Source: Hyposmocoma kahamanoa (Eukaryota; Arthropoda; Insecta; Lepidoptera; Cosmopterigidae). Taken from it: 64,000 nt of DNA. The stretch spans positions 8,106,385 through 8,170,384 of the forward strand of contig NW_020654422.1 of the NCBI RefSeq assembly GCF_003589595.1. Reading direction: 5' to 3'. Under the pieces are notes generated by a model that was given only the letters and a program-made list of their open reading frames with translations, was not told the DNA's origin and made no database searches. Shown in pieces: positions 52,801-60,810 of the stretch (positions are counted from its first letter, which is position 1; the number at the start of each line of letters is the position of its first letter). Made by a program: the position numbers and the translations under genes.

Positions 52801-54785
52801 AGCACGAATAGCCCAATGCGTCGATGGAACCATACAATAACTAGGAGATCTGCCGACATGAGGGTCAATGTCAGTATTTTACAGTACCTTGACACAGGAA
52901 GATGGTTTATTTCTATATACAATGATGAACTACAACCGCATAGTGTCGAGATGATAGTGTCCGAAGCTGAAGGCGTTACAAATTCTTGCCCTGATGATTG
53001 TTCTGGACATGGATCTTGCTACCTCGGAAAATGTGAATGCATGGACGGCTACGAAGGACACGATTGCTCAAAAAGTAAGATAACGCCTTCAATGACGACA
53101 TTTCCATTTCAATATCAAGTATGCTACAAAATTATATAAACGAACATTATTTTAGGTGTATGTCCGGTACTATGTTCTGGGCATGGTGCGTACGCAGGCG
53201 GGATATGTCATTGCTCAGAAGGGTGGAAGGGTGCTGAGTGTGATGTTCCCTCTCACGATTGTGAGCCTGCCGATTGCTCTGGACGAGGAGTGTGTGTCGC
53301 GGGTCATTGTCAATGCAACGCTGGATGGAAAGGACCTAAATGCGATGAAGGTATGTAATATGTATTCAATTTGTTATGTTGCAAAACTATTATTTACAGA
53401 TATTATCGACATCATACCAATGATGTCGATAATATCTGTAAATAATAGTTTTGGCAATGCGATCGTTTCTTAATTTTGGACTTTCTTCAAATCAAAATAA
53501 CAAATGCAATCAAAATTTTAAATATTTTCTTTCTAGTCTCAGTGGCCATCTTTTTCGCTTTAGTTTATTTTTTGTTGAAAATTGTGGTCAAAAGTATCCC
53601 GTTCCACAGAGGATTGTCTGGATCCGACGTGCGGCGGTCACGGTTCATGCGTGCGCGGGCGCTGCGTGTGTCGTGCTGGATGGCGCGGCGCCGCGTGCAC
53701 CGAGCGCGACGCGCGCGTGCAGCGCTGTCTGCCCGCGTGCTCACAGCGAGGTGTTTACGACCTCGACGCCGGGAGATGTGTCTGCGACCCTTTATACACT
53801 GGCGATGATTGCTCTCAAGGTTGAACTCTATTTAGTCTTCCAATCAATTATGGATAAGAATTTAATTTAAGTCTCGTTATCGGGATTGTTTAAGCTTCAT
53901 TATCAATTACGAACCAAGGTGTTTCTTTCCTTTGAAGGAATCAAAACCTGCATAAAACTGCGACACATGTACATTTTTCAGCAAAATTACATGACTACAA
54001 TGAATTACATGTCGGTTTTTATTTATCTTTTGTAGTGGTGTGTTCTCTGGATTGTGGTCCCCGCGGAGTTTGTGCGGAAGGCGTGTGCCGATGTGACGAA
54101 GGGTGGACGGGCGCACGATGCGACCAACGGCCTTGTGACCAACGTTGCCAGGATCACGGCCAGTGTAAAAACGGCACCTGTGTCTGCACTCAAGGATGGA
54201 ATGGTCGACACTGCACACTTCGTAAGTTTTACCATAAGTACTGAATATTATATACCTACGTGTACTTTGGTAAATGACTTTAACTAATTGAAAAGTTTGA
54301 AAGGGTACTAACTACTAACAGAGTCGATTATTAAATAAACCATACGTATGTGCAGCTGGTTGCCCGAACGGTTGTTCTCGTCACGGTCAATGTCTTCTCG
54401 AGGATGGAGTCTACAGATGCTCATGCGCTGATGGTTGGGCTGGCACCGATTGTTCCATCGCACTTGAACTCTCTTGCAATGATAACGAAGATAATGATGA
54501 AGGTAAGAATTCTTTTCCCAATCAGCTGTAAACTACAAGTGATTATCAATCATCTGACAATGCCACTACCTTTGAAGATGGAATGACGGACTGTTCCGAC
54601 TCGGAGTGCTGCAGCCGGCCGGAATGCACCGAGCACATCATGTGTCTAGCGTCCAATGACCCTGTCGAAGTGTTACTGCGAAAACAACCTCCGTCTGTCA
54701 CCGCATCATTCTACCAACGCGTCAAGTTCCTCATCGAAGAAAATTCGGTACAAAGCTACGCTCACATGGACGAGTATTCCGAGAG
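25698..54785 (+). CDS. Ten-m: Ten-m (teneurin-m), 5' part, nine exons, incomplete at 3' end
   Basis: Teneurin: a large type II transmembrane adhesion receptor with the N-terminus in the cytoplasm. In insects Ten-m acts in synaptic partner matching, axon guidance and neuromuscular junction organisation, through homophilic and heterophilic binding. Nine exons join in frame into 708 codons plus 2 nt. They encode a proline-rich tail (residues 1-106), a transmembrane segment (about 107-129), a juxtamembrane linker with a furin-type site (278-283), EGF1-8 (about 365-623) and the start of the cysteine-rich region (631-708). Introns after exons 2-8 are all phase 1, as expected for EGF modules. The Ten-m assignment over Ten-a rests on the wording of EGF2 and EGF5 and on the [12 protein letters not shown] segment, which match what I know of insect Ten-m. 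Full-length teneurins exceed 2,500 residues, so roughly three quarters of the protein lies beyond the window. Confidence 0.95.
30714..30909 (-). mobile_element. tRNA-derived SINE, family A, copy 3
   Basis: Minus-strand copy in Ten-m intron 1. The head is at the right end (CTGCCTCCGTGGCCGAACGG read on the minus strand), with a B-box-like GGTTTGATTCC carrying one mismatch. The body matches the copies at 6019, 47905 and 63670. The tail at the left is AATAAATAATAA. It lacks a few bases of the CCATGGACAC segment present in other copies. Confidence 0.85.
31066..31205 (+). repeat. LINE 3'-tail-like repeat E, uninterrupted copy
   Basis: Contains TCTGCAGACTTATTCCCTGA, GGGCCTTTTCAAGGCGAGAG, TGAATAGCATTATTTAGATA, GCATGCTACATCGTCATCAT and CACTTTCCATCAGATGAGAT, then a T/A-rich end. 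Words of this kind mark the 3' end of a LINE widespread in Lepidoptera. The same sequence occurs at 63115-63570 but is split there by another repeat. Confidence 0.7.
41778..42031 (+). CDS. Ten-m: Ten-m exon 2: cytoplasmic tail end and transmembrane segment
   Basis: The acceptor CCACAG ends at 41777 and the donor GTAAGTG starts at 42032. The exon completes Arg43 and encodes residues 44-127, leaving one base (phase 1). It begins with a Gly/Ser/Met-rich stretch, then a proline-bearing part ([20 protein letters not shown]). A basic, cysteine-containing stop sequence ([12 protein letters not shown]) comes just before the hydrophobic run [20 protein letters not shown]. The positive charges on the N-terminal side and the lack of a signal peptide fit the type II orientation of teneurins. 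The W-K-C motif before the membrane and the LAYFI end resemble vertebrate teneurins. The several cysteines at the membrane edge could be palmitoylated (inference). Confidence 0.92.
42511..44055 (+). mobile_element. Complete Tc1-type transposon, perfect 29-bp inverted ends
   Basis: A 1,545-bp element with identical 29-bp terminal inverted repeats (42511-42539 and 44027-44055, outer bases CACACATCAAAAGTG). Both sides are flanked by the TA duplication (42509-42510 and 44056-44057). It encodes one uninterrupted transposase on the + strand. Perfect ends plus an intact gene make this a candidate autonomous, recently inserted element. It sits in intron 2 of Ten-m in the same orientation as the host gene. 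A poly(A) signal AATAAA lies at about 43804 after the transposase stop. Confidence 0.95.
42762..43787 (+). CDS. Tc1-type DD34E transposase, intact
   Basis: A 341-residue transposase that excises and reinserts the element at TA sites in the nucleus. The first ~120 residues form two helix-turn-helix units ([15 protein letters not shown]..., [11 protein letters not shown]) that bind the inverted repeats. A basic [11 protein letters not shown] linker, equivalent to the GRPR-type hook, lies between them. The catalytic domain shows CFSDESRF (Asp153), [10 protein letters not shown] (Asp243) and [12 protein letters not shown] (Glu278). Thirty-four residues lie between the last two, giving the DD34E triad of Tc1 elements. 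Length is close to the usual 340 and there is no frameshift or internal stop. The ATG at 42762 has A at -3. This is not a host gene. Confidence 0.95.
   Translation: MERRHHLTREVMMRAVRMLEAGSRQRAVAFTLNTTQSVISRLWTRYRMTGSVAERHGGRSRITTRRQDRYIQNTARRNRTMTAMMLVTRLDSSSGLLISDQTIRNRLREVGLRSRRPLRVPPIAPCNRRTRLRWAREHRNWEEEGWRYVCFSDESRFGMRPGTRRTRVWRTSGRHERLRYCQEVHPYGGGTIMIWAGIWIGGRTDLIWIRGNLNAQVYAERIVSDVIIPLRGQLGDSFQLMHDNARPHTARVVTRILAEARINVLSWPAQSPDLNPIEHAWDMLQRRAVPSMHTVHTLQQYFDLLQNTWAAIPQSDFDELILSMPNRCNCVIRVNGGNTDY
47817..47866 (+). repeat. LINE 3'-terminal tag
   Basis: Contains CTGTGCCCAGCAGTTGGACA followed by AATAATAGGCCGATGATGAT. CTGTGCCCAGCAGTGGGA...GGCTGATGATGATG-type sequence is a familiar end of lepidopteran non-LTR elements. 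Only the last ~50 bp remain, as expected for a strongly 5'-truncated insertion. Confidence 0.65.
47905..48113 (-). mobile_element. tRNA-derived SINE, family A, copy 4
   Basis: Minus-strand copy in Ten-m intron 2. The head at the right has a good A-box (TGGCCGAACGG) and a perfect B-box (GGTTCGATTCC). The region between the boxes is altered (ATGAAGTCCATCAGG instead of ATGCCGGACTG). The body matches the other copies through to the ACACACAC-bearing left end. Confidence 0.85.
52125..52244 (+). CDS. Ten-m: Ten-m exon 3: membrane exit and extracellular linker
   Basis: The acceptor TTTCAG ends at 52124 and the donor GTAAGTT starts at 52245. A symmetric phase 1-1 exon, 120 nt. It completes the codon for Ala128 (G|CA) and encodes residues 129-167, starting [14 protein letters not shown] right after the hydrophobic segment. 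A Ser/Thr-rich end follows ([10 protein letters not shown]). No folded domain is recognisable. As the first extracellular part it acts as a flexible stalk. Joining exon 2 directly to exon 4 would keep the frame, so skipping is possible in principle. Confidence 0.88.
52397..53074 (+). CDS. Ten-m: Ten-m exon 4: juxtamembrane region, furin site, EGF1
   Basis: The acceptor TTTGTAG ends at 52396 and the donor GTAAGATA starts at 53075. A 678-nt phase 1-1 exon encoding residues 168-393. After a low-complexity Ala/Gln/Pro part comes the conserved teneurin block [20 protein letters not shown], then VYGRRN and TQYDFVEF. The basic run RLRRRR (278-283, at 52726-52743) matches the furin-type site found between membrane and EGF repeats in teneurins. 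[20 protein letters not shown] follows, equivalent to the QYLD-G-W-YND segment of vertebrate teneurins, and then EGF1 ([20 protein letters not shown], six Cys). N-glycosylation sequons NFT, NHT and NVS are present. EGF1 mediates nothing catalytic and starts the rod of eight EGF modules. Confidence 0.94.
53156..53350 (+). CDS. Ten-m: Ten-m exon 5: EGF2 and EGF3
   Basis: The acceptor ATTTTAG ends at 53155 and the donor GTATGTAA starts at 53351. The 195-nt phase 1-1 exon encodes residues 394-458, read in the frame GT|GTA|TGT. EGF2 ([19 protein letters not shown]..., Cys 396-422) has Tyr406 where the third cysteine should be, leaving five cysteines. EGF3 (429-456) has the normal six. An odd cysteine in EGF2 is the known hallmark of teneurins and forms an intermolecular disulfide in the covalent dimer. 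The exon's frame is too short between stops to stand out as an ORF, so it was recognised by translation and splice phase. Confidence 0.94.
53351..53609 (+). other. Ten-m intron 5 (259 nt) with a long hairpin
   Basis: A short intron with donor GTATGT and acceptor GTTCCACAG. Nearly a third of it (53382-53453) is a perfect inverted repeat, listed separately. The left arm includes TTATTTACAG, which looks like a splice acceptor and would be buried in the stem if the RNA folds. Confidence 0.85.
53382..53453. repeat. Perfect 34-bp inverted repeat in intron 5
   Basis: The left arm at 53382-53415 (CAAAACTATTATTTACAGAT...) is the exact reverse complement of the right arm at 53420-53453, with a 4-nt loop ACCA. 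One bulged G would extend it a few pairs more. The arms are part of no known transposon in this window. The tiny loop suggests origin by a template-switch replication error. Confidence 0.96.
53610..53819 (+). CDS. Ten-m: Ten-m exon 6: EGF4 and EGF5
   Basis: The acceptor TTCCACAG ends at 53609. The donor at 53820 reads GTTGAA, a poor match to GTRAGT, but phase 1 joining gives [10 protein letters not shown], the expected Ten-m sequence, so it is accepted. Residues 459-528. EGF4 (Cys461-488) has six cysteines. EGF5 (Cys498-526) has Tyr508 in place of the third cysteine, again leaving an odd cysteine. EGF2 and EGF5 are the two teneurin repeats that make dimer disulfides, so both are preserved. 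The exon is strikingly GC-rich compared with its neighbours (runs of CGCGCG near 53690-53720), which raises Ala and Arg content between the cysteines. Confidence 0.93.
53820..54035 (+). other. Ten-m intron 6 (216 nt), weak donor
   Basis: Begins GTTGAACT and ends TTATCTTTTGTAG. No other feature is seen in it. Confidence 0.8.
54036..54221 (+). CDS. Ten-m: Ten-m exon 7: EGF6 and EGF7
   Basis: The acceptor CTTTTGTAG ends at 54035 and the donor GTAAGTT starts at 54222. A 186-nt phase 1-1 exon, residues 529-590. EGF6 ([18 protein letters not shown]..., 531-557) and EGF7 ([18 protein letters not shown]..., 562-588) each have six cysteines in the C-x3-C-x5-C-x4-C-x-C-x8-C teneurin spacing. A glycosylation sequon NGT (574-576) lies in EGF7. 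The short, tightly spaced EGF form without calcium-binding DxD/E is typical of teneurins and tenascins. Confidence 0.95.
54356..54502 (+). CDS. Ten-m: Ten-m exon 8: EGF8 and acidic linker
   Basis: The acceptor TATGTGCAG ends at 54355 and the donor GTAAGAAT starts at 54503. A 147-nt phase 1-1 exon, residues 591-639. EGF8 ([20 protein letters not shown]..., 593-623) has six cysteines. [16 protein letters not shown] follows and, with DGMTD from exon 9, forms an acidic loop resembling a calcium-binding D-x-D-x-D-G site. In teneurins this marks the switch from the EGF rod to the globular extracellular region. Vertebrate teneurins have an alternative splice insert between EGF7 and EGF8. None is seen between exons 7 and 8 here, but the 134-nt intron was inspected only by eye. 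Confidence 0.95.
54578..54785 (+). CDS. Ten-m: Ten-m exon 9: cysteine-rich region start
   Basis: The acceptor CTTTGAAG ends at 54577 and the donor GTAAGTG starts at 54786. The exon enters in phase 1 and leaves in phase 2. Residues 640-708 plus two bases (AG|) of the next codon. The sequence [12 protein letters not shown], then [12 protein letters not shown], gives the cysteine-rich module after EGF8. [14 protein letters not shown] and [14 protein letters not shown], then AHMDEYSE, lead into the transthyretin-like and FN-plug region of teneurins. This wording matches insect Ten-m more closely than Ten-a, where the equivalent is of the GDGLIDCMDPDCC type. The next coding exon is a candidate microexon at 56277 or lies beyond 64000. 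Confidence 0.94.
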
Positions 54786-56276
54786 GTAAGTGCTCTTTAT
54801 ACAACCTGAATTGTCCAATATTTAACGAACACCAAATCACTTCATGTACGTAAAGGATATCGTTCAAATTTTTGGTCAATACCACATGTCTAATGGCTGT
54901 GATCAATGGTGATACTCTCATGGAAACTATTCAACAATATCCTTTACATCAAAATTGGTTTAGGACTGACCTACCGATTTTGCACAGTTCATGAATTAAT
55001 ATTTGCACTTTACAATGATTTTAGATTCGTGATATCATCGCCGTACTATTATGTAAATCCGTAAGAAGAAAAACAAAATTCATAACAAAGTATAATGTAG
55101 GAACTAGCACCCTACCATTATTGATCCCGCTCATCTTCCTAAACCTCTCCGAGGATTTGGTGTGGTTATTTTAATTTAATTGACGACAATAATTTCATAA
55201 CTTACAATTTATTTTGTCATCTGGTGGAAGTGTTTTGATTTTCCTCTGTTTTCTCGCGTAAATAAATATTGAGTTTTCATTTGCAATCCTAGCATGGTTA
55301 TGTTTTTATCATTAACCATTATTTACTTCATGTTATTTAGTTTACGTTTTTTTTTGTATTATTTAGTTTTCACACCAGATCCGATGTGTTGTGTATTGTC
55401 TAATGTTTATCCCTTGTGTGTGTCTAACCCTACCTGTTTGTCTAAACAAAACTAAAATGCGTCTTATGGTAATAACAACGGAAATAAACGATGGACGAAA
55501 GCTCGAGTGCTTCGAACAGTTTGGTTTGTCTTAACGTTCAGAAAGTCACAAGTTATTTGAATAAGATTGTTCGTAATTGTACTCGAATCATGAGAGACAT
55601 CGTCTGCAAAGTTGATAACATTAAAACAAATTGTGTCAAAAGTTTGCACAGGCACCTACTTATCTTGCGAGCCTCTCATGATTAGAGTTTGAATCAAAAA
55701 TAATTTTAACTGCTCTTTGCGCTTAAAAATCGACAAGGAACTACTTATGTTATTTAAAGTAGATAAAAAGACAAAGCAAAAATGAAAAACAATAGTAGTC
55801 AACCCACCTCGCTTAATATGCAAAAGCGCCTCAAAAGTTTGTTTGCATTAAAACACGAGCCGCTTCACTATTTTGTTTGAGTTGAAATGTCTAGAGTGGT
55901 TATATTGCGTTATGGCATTTGTTTTTTAACCCAAGTAACACCTAACAGAGGTCATGCTTAAACTATCCAGCATGTGTTTTGTAAGTACTCCAAGTAATCT
56001 TGGTGCAACCTACAGCAAACGTTTTAGAAATTCATTGCAAAATTCGTTGTGAGTGGTGGTGTTGTTCTAATGCAAACGGGCTTCGTGTTCAAGCCGATGC
56101 GTCACAAAATTGGATTCGTTAAGCAAATGTTACAACGCAAGTAACCAATGTAGACAGCAATCGGCCGGAGCGGTTGCAAAGACGGGGTGGGGTTGCACTG
56201 AGGGATGTAGGTATCTGTGTAGTAATCTGTCCTGTCTTTCTGTGTCCCTGTGCCGCCGTGTGTCCGCCACTCCTAG

Positions 56277-56303
56277 CGCGTTCTGGAATTCCTTTACACC
56301 ATG
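56277..56303 (+). CDS. Candidate Ten-m 27-nt microexon
   Basis: A 27-nt segment lies between a strong acceptor (polypyrimidine-rich from about 56228, ending CCACTCCTAG at 56276) and a strong donor (ATG then GTAAGTG at 56304). Exon 9 ends with AG (phase 2). Joining gives AG|C for Ser, then AFWNSFTP, then TG| for the next codon. There is no stop, and length divisible by three means inclusion or skipping keeps the frame. If the following exon starts with G, skipping gives Arg and inclusion gives Trp. Microexons that tune adhesion are known in teneurins, though at other positions. The splice signals and phase are seen; use in RNA is inference. Confidence 0.5.
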
Positions 56304-58573
56304 GTAAGTGTCAGTCAGCCCGCCCTCGCCCCTCAGTGTTCAGTATCTGTTGACCTCTTCCCTTTTGTTGCGACTCCTGCATATGTGTGTGATGCCGGCG
56401 CCCGCAGCGTGCCATCGCCATTACTAGTAGGCGCTGCCACGCAAACGGCGCCACCAAGCTTTTTTACTTTTCGTTTACTCCTTTGTCTGTATTCGTTTCA
56501 TTCTCTATGTGTATGTAACATCTGTATGTTTGTCTTGAATGTTCTCGTGTGGCTGCGACAAAATCCGCCCATGTTTCATCGTAAATCACGCGCCGTCCGC
56601 GGGCGCGGCAATCGCGACACCTCGTTCCGAATATGATTTGCCGCAGTCACAAACGTATTTTTTGTAATATTTATTTGTCTCGTCTACTGTGCTTATATTA
56701 TAGTTCACATATATACAATGGTATACTTTTGTTATACTGTATAAAACTTAGGAAAATCATTTACGCTTTCACGCAAAACGTAAAAACACAAACGTTAGGT
56801 TTAGGGACTGTAAAATATGTGAATAGAGACGCGAGTTGTATATTGTCAATCGAGCAGAATTCCAGCGTACACGCAAATTTAGCTTCAAATAAACTTACCC
56901 TTTTATGTGTTCCTTACCCTTTGTCTGCGTCTTTCATCTGTTAACCAACCCCCTACCCTCTGCCCGAGCTCTTTATGTGTTTAGATCCTCACCCCTGTAC
57001 TAACAAACACAACTTATTTGGATGTACTCCGACTACTTCATAGCGAAATAATAGCAGTCTTGCGAACATTGTACATTACTACCATCGCTTCCATCAACCA
57101 TCGGCGACACTACCCTTACACTTTGAAATTGGTGCAATTCACGTGTTAGCTGTAAGCTTCTACACATTTTGAAATGGTGTTCTGTAGTTTGTATTTGTGT
57201 AATATTTCAGGGATTCTACGTGAATTGGTGCGATATCTAATTCTTCTTACCTTTTATAGATGTAAACAAATTTCGCCTGATATTTTTTCTGTAAAGAGCA
57301 CATTTTGGGCTCATGTTTTGTGTGAATACAAAGAACCTTCTTCGTATAATATTGCATTCAATATCCATAAAATTTCGTCTAGTGTTAAGTTTGTCTATTG
57401 TCTACTTCTTTGTGTGTAATATTATTTTTGATATAATATGACTGTTTTCTCCACAGCTCCTTCATATTTTCATACTGTTTCTATATCATGTACTTCTGCG
57501 TGTATTTATTTTTAATTATACATACATTAACAAAAATATACTGTAAAATACGAAATTAAATGTTTCGTGAGTTAAAATACGTTTATGAAAACAATAGGCA
57601 GGTTTATCGAAACGCAGTTCTACACACACTACCTCACGAAATATTACCTTACAAATTACAGAGCGTGGTATTTTTTTTATTACAAATGTACACGAGAGTA
57701 CTTTATCATAATTACATATTCTCAAGTTTACAAACTTTGCACCAGTTTCAAAAAGCATAATGAATTATATAATCAAAACATACAAACAGAGTTATAACAA
57801 ATTATTATGACTGGTTTCTGTGGCAGCTGTTACATGCATTATGATTACCTTTATAAGTGGATTTCCGTTTACACTCTTTGAGCATTTTGTTAAAAAAAAA
57901 TACATTAAACATTTCTAAACAGTAAATTACACAAATTTCAAAAGAAAGTGGTTCGTATTTGTAAAATTTTATTTGGTTTATAAAATAATCATAAATTGTG
58001 CGCATTTTTGATGCAAAGAGAACTGAAATGCACTTAATCAACTAGCTGATCCTGATAAGAGAATGTGCAATGCTGAGACTTCTTTTTATTTTTCAAATAT
58101 TATTTTCATATTCTTCTATCACATTTAAGGTAAAACGCAACGGCACGACACTTTGTTCTATTTACGAGCAAAGAGTTTCGCAGAGCGATATTGTTCACAC
58201 ATTTCACAGCTTTCCAAAAATTACAAACAATACGAGTTCATTATTGTCTTGAATATTAAAATCTTTTTTGGGATTAAAATAAATTGGCAAAAACAAACGA
58301 CAGACCTCAGTAACTCCCTATTTGGAAAAGTTAATAATTTTCATTTTTTTATGACCATTTATAACTTATTATAATTTATAACTCGAAAACTTCCTTGCAC
58401 ACTTATGAATCACATGCACGACATCAAATGTCTTTACGATCAGCTTCGCTGATTTATTTGTGTTGTTTTGTTTGTTATGTGTATGTATTTTATTGGTACC
58501 TATTACATTTACATACGTTAAAACTCACAAACAAACATGACACACTGTACACTTCAAGTACACTAGCAAACAG

Positions 58574-58574
58574 G

Positions 58575-58603
<29 letters not shown>
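58574..58603. repeat. CA microsatellite
   Basis: About fifteen CA units without interruption, in Ten-m intron 9. A likely length-polymorphic locus. Confidence 0.95.
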
Positions 58604-58606
<3 letters not shown>

Positions 58607-59994
58607 TATAAATTAAAATCGAGAAATTGGTGCGGAATGGCGATGATAACACAAAATGTTATATAAAAATGTCATATATGTTACTTCACAGTTGCATCGG
58701 AAACTTACAATGCTAATTAATACAAATTAAATTAAACTAACTACAAAACTACTTGTTTTCATAAAGGAAATACTACAGCAAATACCTAAAAGCTATTTTT
58801 ATACTACTAACTATTATTATGTGCCAAAATCATCCATCGAAACATGGTTATGAGATTTTTTGTTATCAAGAAATTACTGCAAAAACACGACGTCCATCTA
58901 ACCGCCGCGTCAGTCGTCTTTTATACTTATTCAAGTAGTTTTTTTTTAGAAATTGGTATGTAACGTGATTTTGTCGTTTTTCAATGATATTATTTGGTAC
59001 TTCTTATCGTATCGATGGGTTACACTATAATGCTTGCCATCGTGATGGATGGTTTTGCCAATCGGCGTAAGGTATTCGCCGATTGTTGCTCAGGGTGCGT
59101 CTCACGTACAAGAAAGGAATGGTACATCGTGCGGGGAAGTTCCTTTTGTGCACCTTTAGTACTGAAGGCGTCCTTATCGAATTCACAGGTTTTCAATAGC
59201 ACAGGATTTTGGTAATGCATTATTGTCATCATATATAATTCCTGATCATTGTTTAAGTGTAACAGAATAAAATATACAAAGTTTTTACTAATAACTCTTT
59301 TTATAGGATTCATCTGTTTTTGAACTTGAATACTAGTTGAGTGCTATCGTCGGATATAGGTGTTATATTAACTCTTAATGACTGTCAAAATATTATTTTA
59401 CGAACGTAACTAACCGATTAATTAAAAAATTAATTAATCTCCTCTAACTTAGCATATAGTTTGAATAAATTTATAATACATATAAAGTGAAAAAAAAAAT
59501 TACTTAAGATTGATTTTATAGAAAGCTTCGTTTGATTACATGCAGCATATAAAACTACTACTAATAATTTCAACCGTTACTCACGCTTTTAACTTCGAAA
59601 GACGTTATTATGTTATACAGTTATGTTCCGCCAGACTGTGCCTCTTGTTAAGAATAAACTGTAATAAGCTGTACGTCCAAAAAAACCAACATTTTTTTAA
59701 TGAAAACGTGGCTTATAGTTTGTGAACGAAGGTTTTCTCATTATTTACACGGTACAGTTCAAGTTCGCTACGAATATCGATCGAGAGAAGTTCAAAGACA
59801 TCTTTCATCGACAGATTGCGACAAAAACGAAAGGCAAAACGTTTTGGGATTGTCGGTGAATTTAACGATATTTGATTATAAAACCTGAACTTAGATTTGA
59901 TGTATTCTAAACCTGACCGAAAAACTCTATAAAATCTCGTTAGCTGTTAAAAGGAAACGTGTTCGGAAGAAAACAGTTATATCTGCAATTAAAA

Positions 59995-60300
59995 GCAGTA
60001 GAGCTCTTTGTGAAAGAGTTCGTCGAAGGAAGTACTGGAACTGTAGTAATCTTACCTACTTCTGCCGTCAAAAAGTAATGTGGGCATTACTGCGTTTCGA
60101 ATTTGAAGTGTAAGGGCGCTTGTGAAATTACAGGCACATGGGACTTTTGAACTTATATTTCAGGGTAGCCGGTGCAGTGCACTAGCCCACTAGCCCTTCG
60201 GATTTTTGCGACTTAAAGCTGAGCGACACTGCAACTGTTATCGACAGGCGTGTCTCTTACTACCAAGCGTCATGACTTGTTCGTCCCGTCACTTGATAAA
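59995..60300 (+). repeat. Dispersed repeat B, copy 3
   Basis: Begins GTAGAGCTCTTTGTGAAAGA, with TTCTGCCGTCAAAAAGTAAT, ACAGGCACATGGGACTTTTG and GTTCGTCCCGTCACTTGAT. It carries a short insertion near 60043 and a local duplication of the CACTAGCC word near 60178. The A-rich tail is poor compared with copies 1 and 2. Confidence 0.78.
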
Positions 60301-60515
60301 ACAACATAAGAGGAAGGCATGCAGCGCCGATCACAGATAACAGGAAAAGGGCATGCACCTAGAGTCGTGTATGTTACCACCTAGTGTCTTAACATTTTGA
60401 CTGATTTCGACAATAAGCAATATAATATTTACTATATATAATATTTGGTATGTACTATATACTCTTGAATTTAAATTTTAAACCCTTAATAACCTTTTTT
60501 GTTTCGTAGTATGCT

Positions 60516-60632
60516 TTGCCCAAATGCAAGGCCATGACAAGAGTAACGCAGGGTCATGGTCTTGCAAAAATAAAAGACTAAGACCACCTAATTGTAGCAA
60601 GATCATGGACCAACCCTGCAAGATTTGGGCAA
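60516..60632. repeat. Foldback repeat, 117 bp
   Basis: The ends TTGCCCAAAT and ATTTGGGCAA are perfect inverted 10-mers. Inside, GCAGGGTCATGGTCTTGC pairs imperfectly with GCAAGATCATGGACC...CCTGC. The nested complementary blocks point to a foldback or MITE-like unit. No clear target duplication was found. Confidence 0.55.
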
Positions 60633-60810
60633 CAAGGCTGAGTCCGCGAGACCTTATGTCTCGCAGATTTTTTCTAGATTTTTGTTGTTTCTTTTATATT
60701 TATGTACAGTCAACAGTAGGTCAAAAACAAGACTGGTTTTAGACAAAAGTATTTTACGACATAGTTACGACAAAAATGGAAAGATGGTTGGCTGTGTTTA
60801 TTATGTAAAA

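Noticed and set aside
53451..53870. Two long frames overlapping Ten-m exon 6 in other phases
   Set aside because: They are shadow frames of the GC-rich EGF exon. Only the frame with regular cysteine spacing and phase 1 junctions fits.
55948..55979. Possible alternative exon between an ACACCTAACAG acceptor and a GTAAGTA donor
   Set aside because: At 32 nt it does not keep the frame, and joined in phase 2 to exon 9 it hits a stop (TAA) after four codons.
56301..56944. Adjacent open frames following the candidate microexon
   Set aside because: Reading through the GTAAGTG donor gives low-complexity Cys/Phe/Leu text without teneurin similarity.
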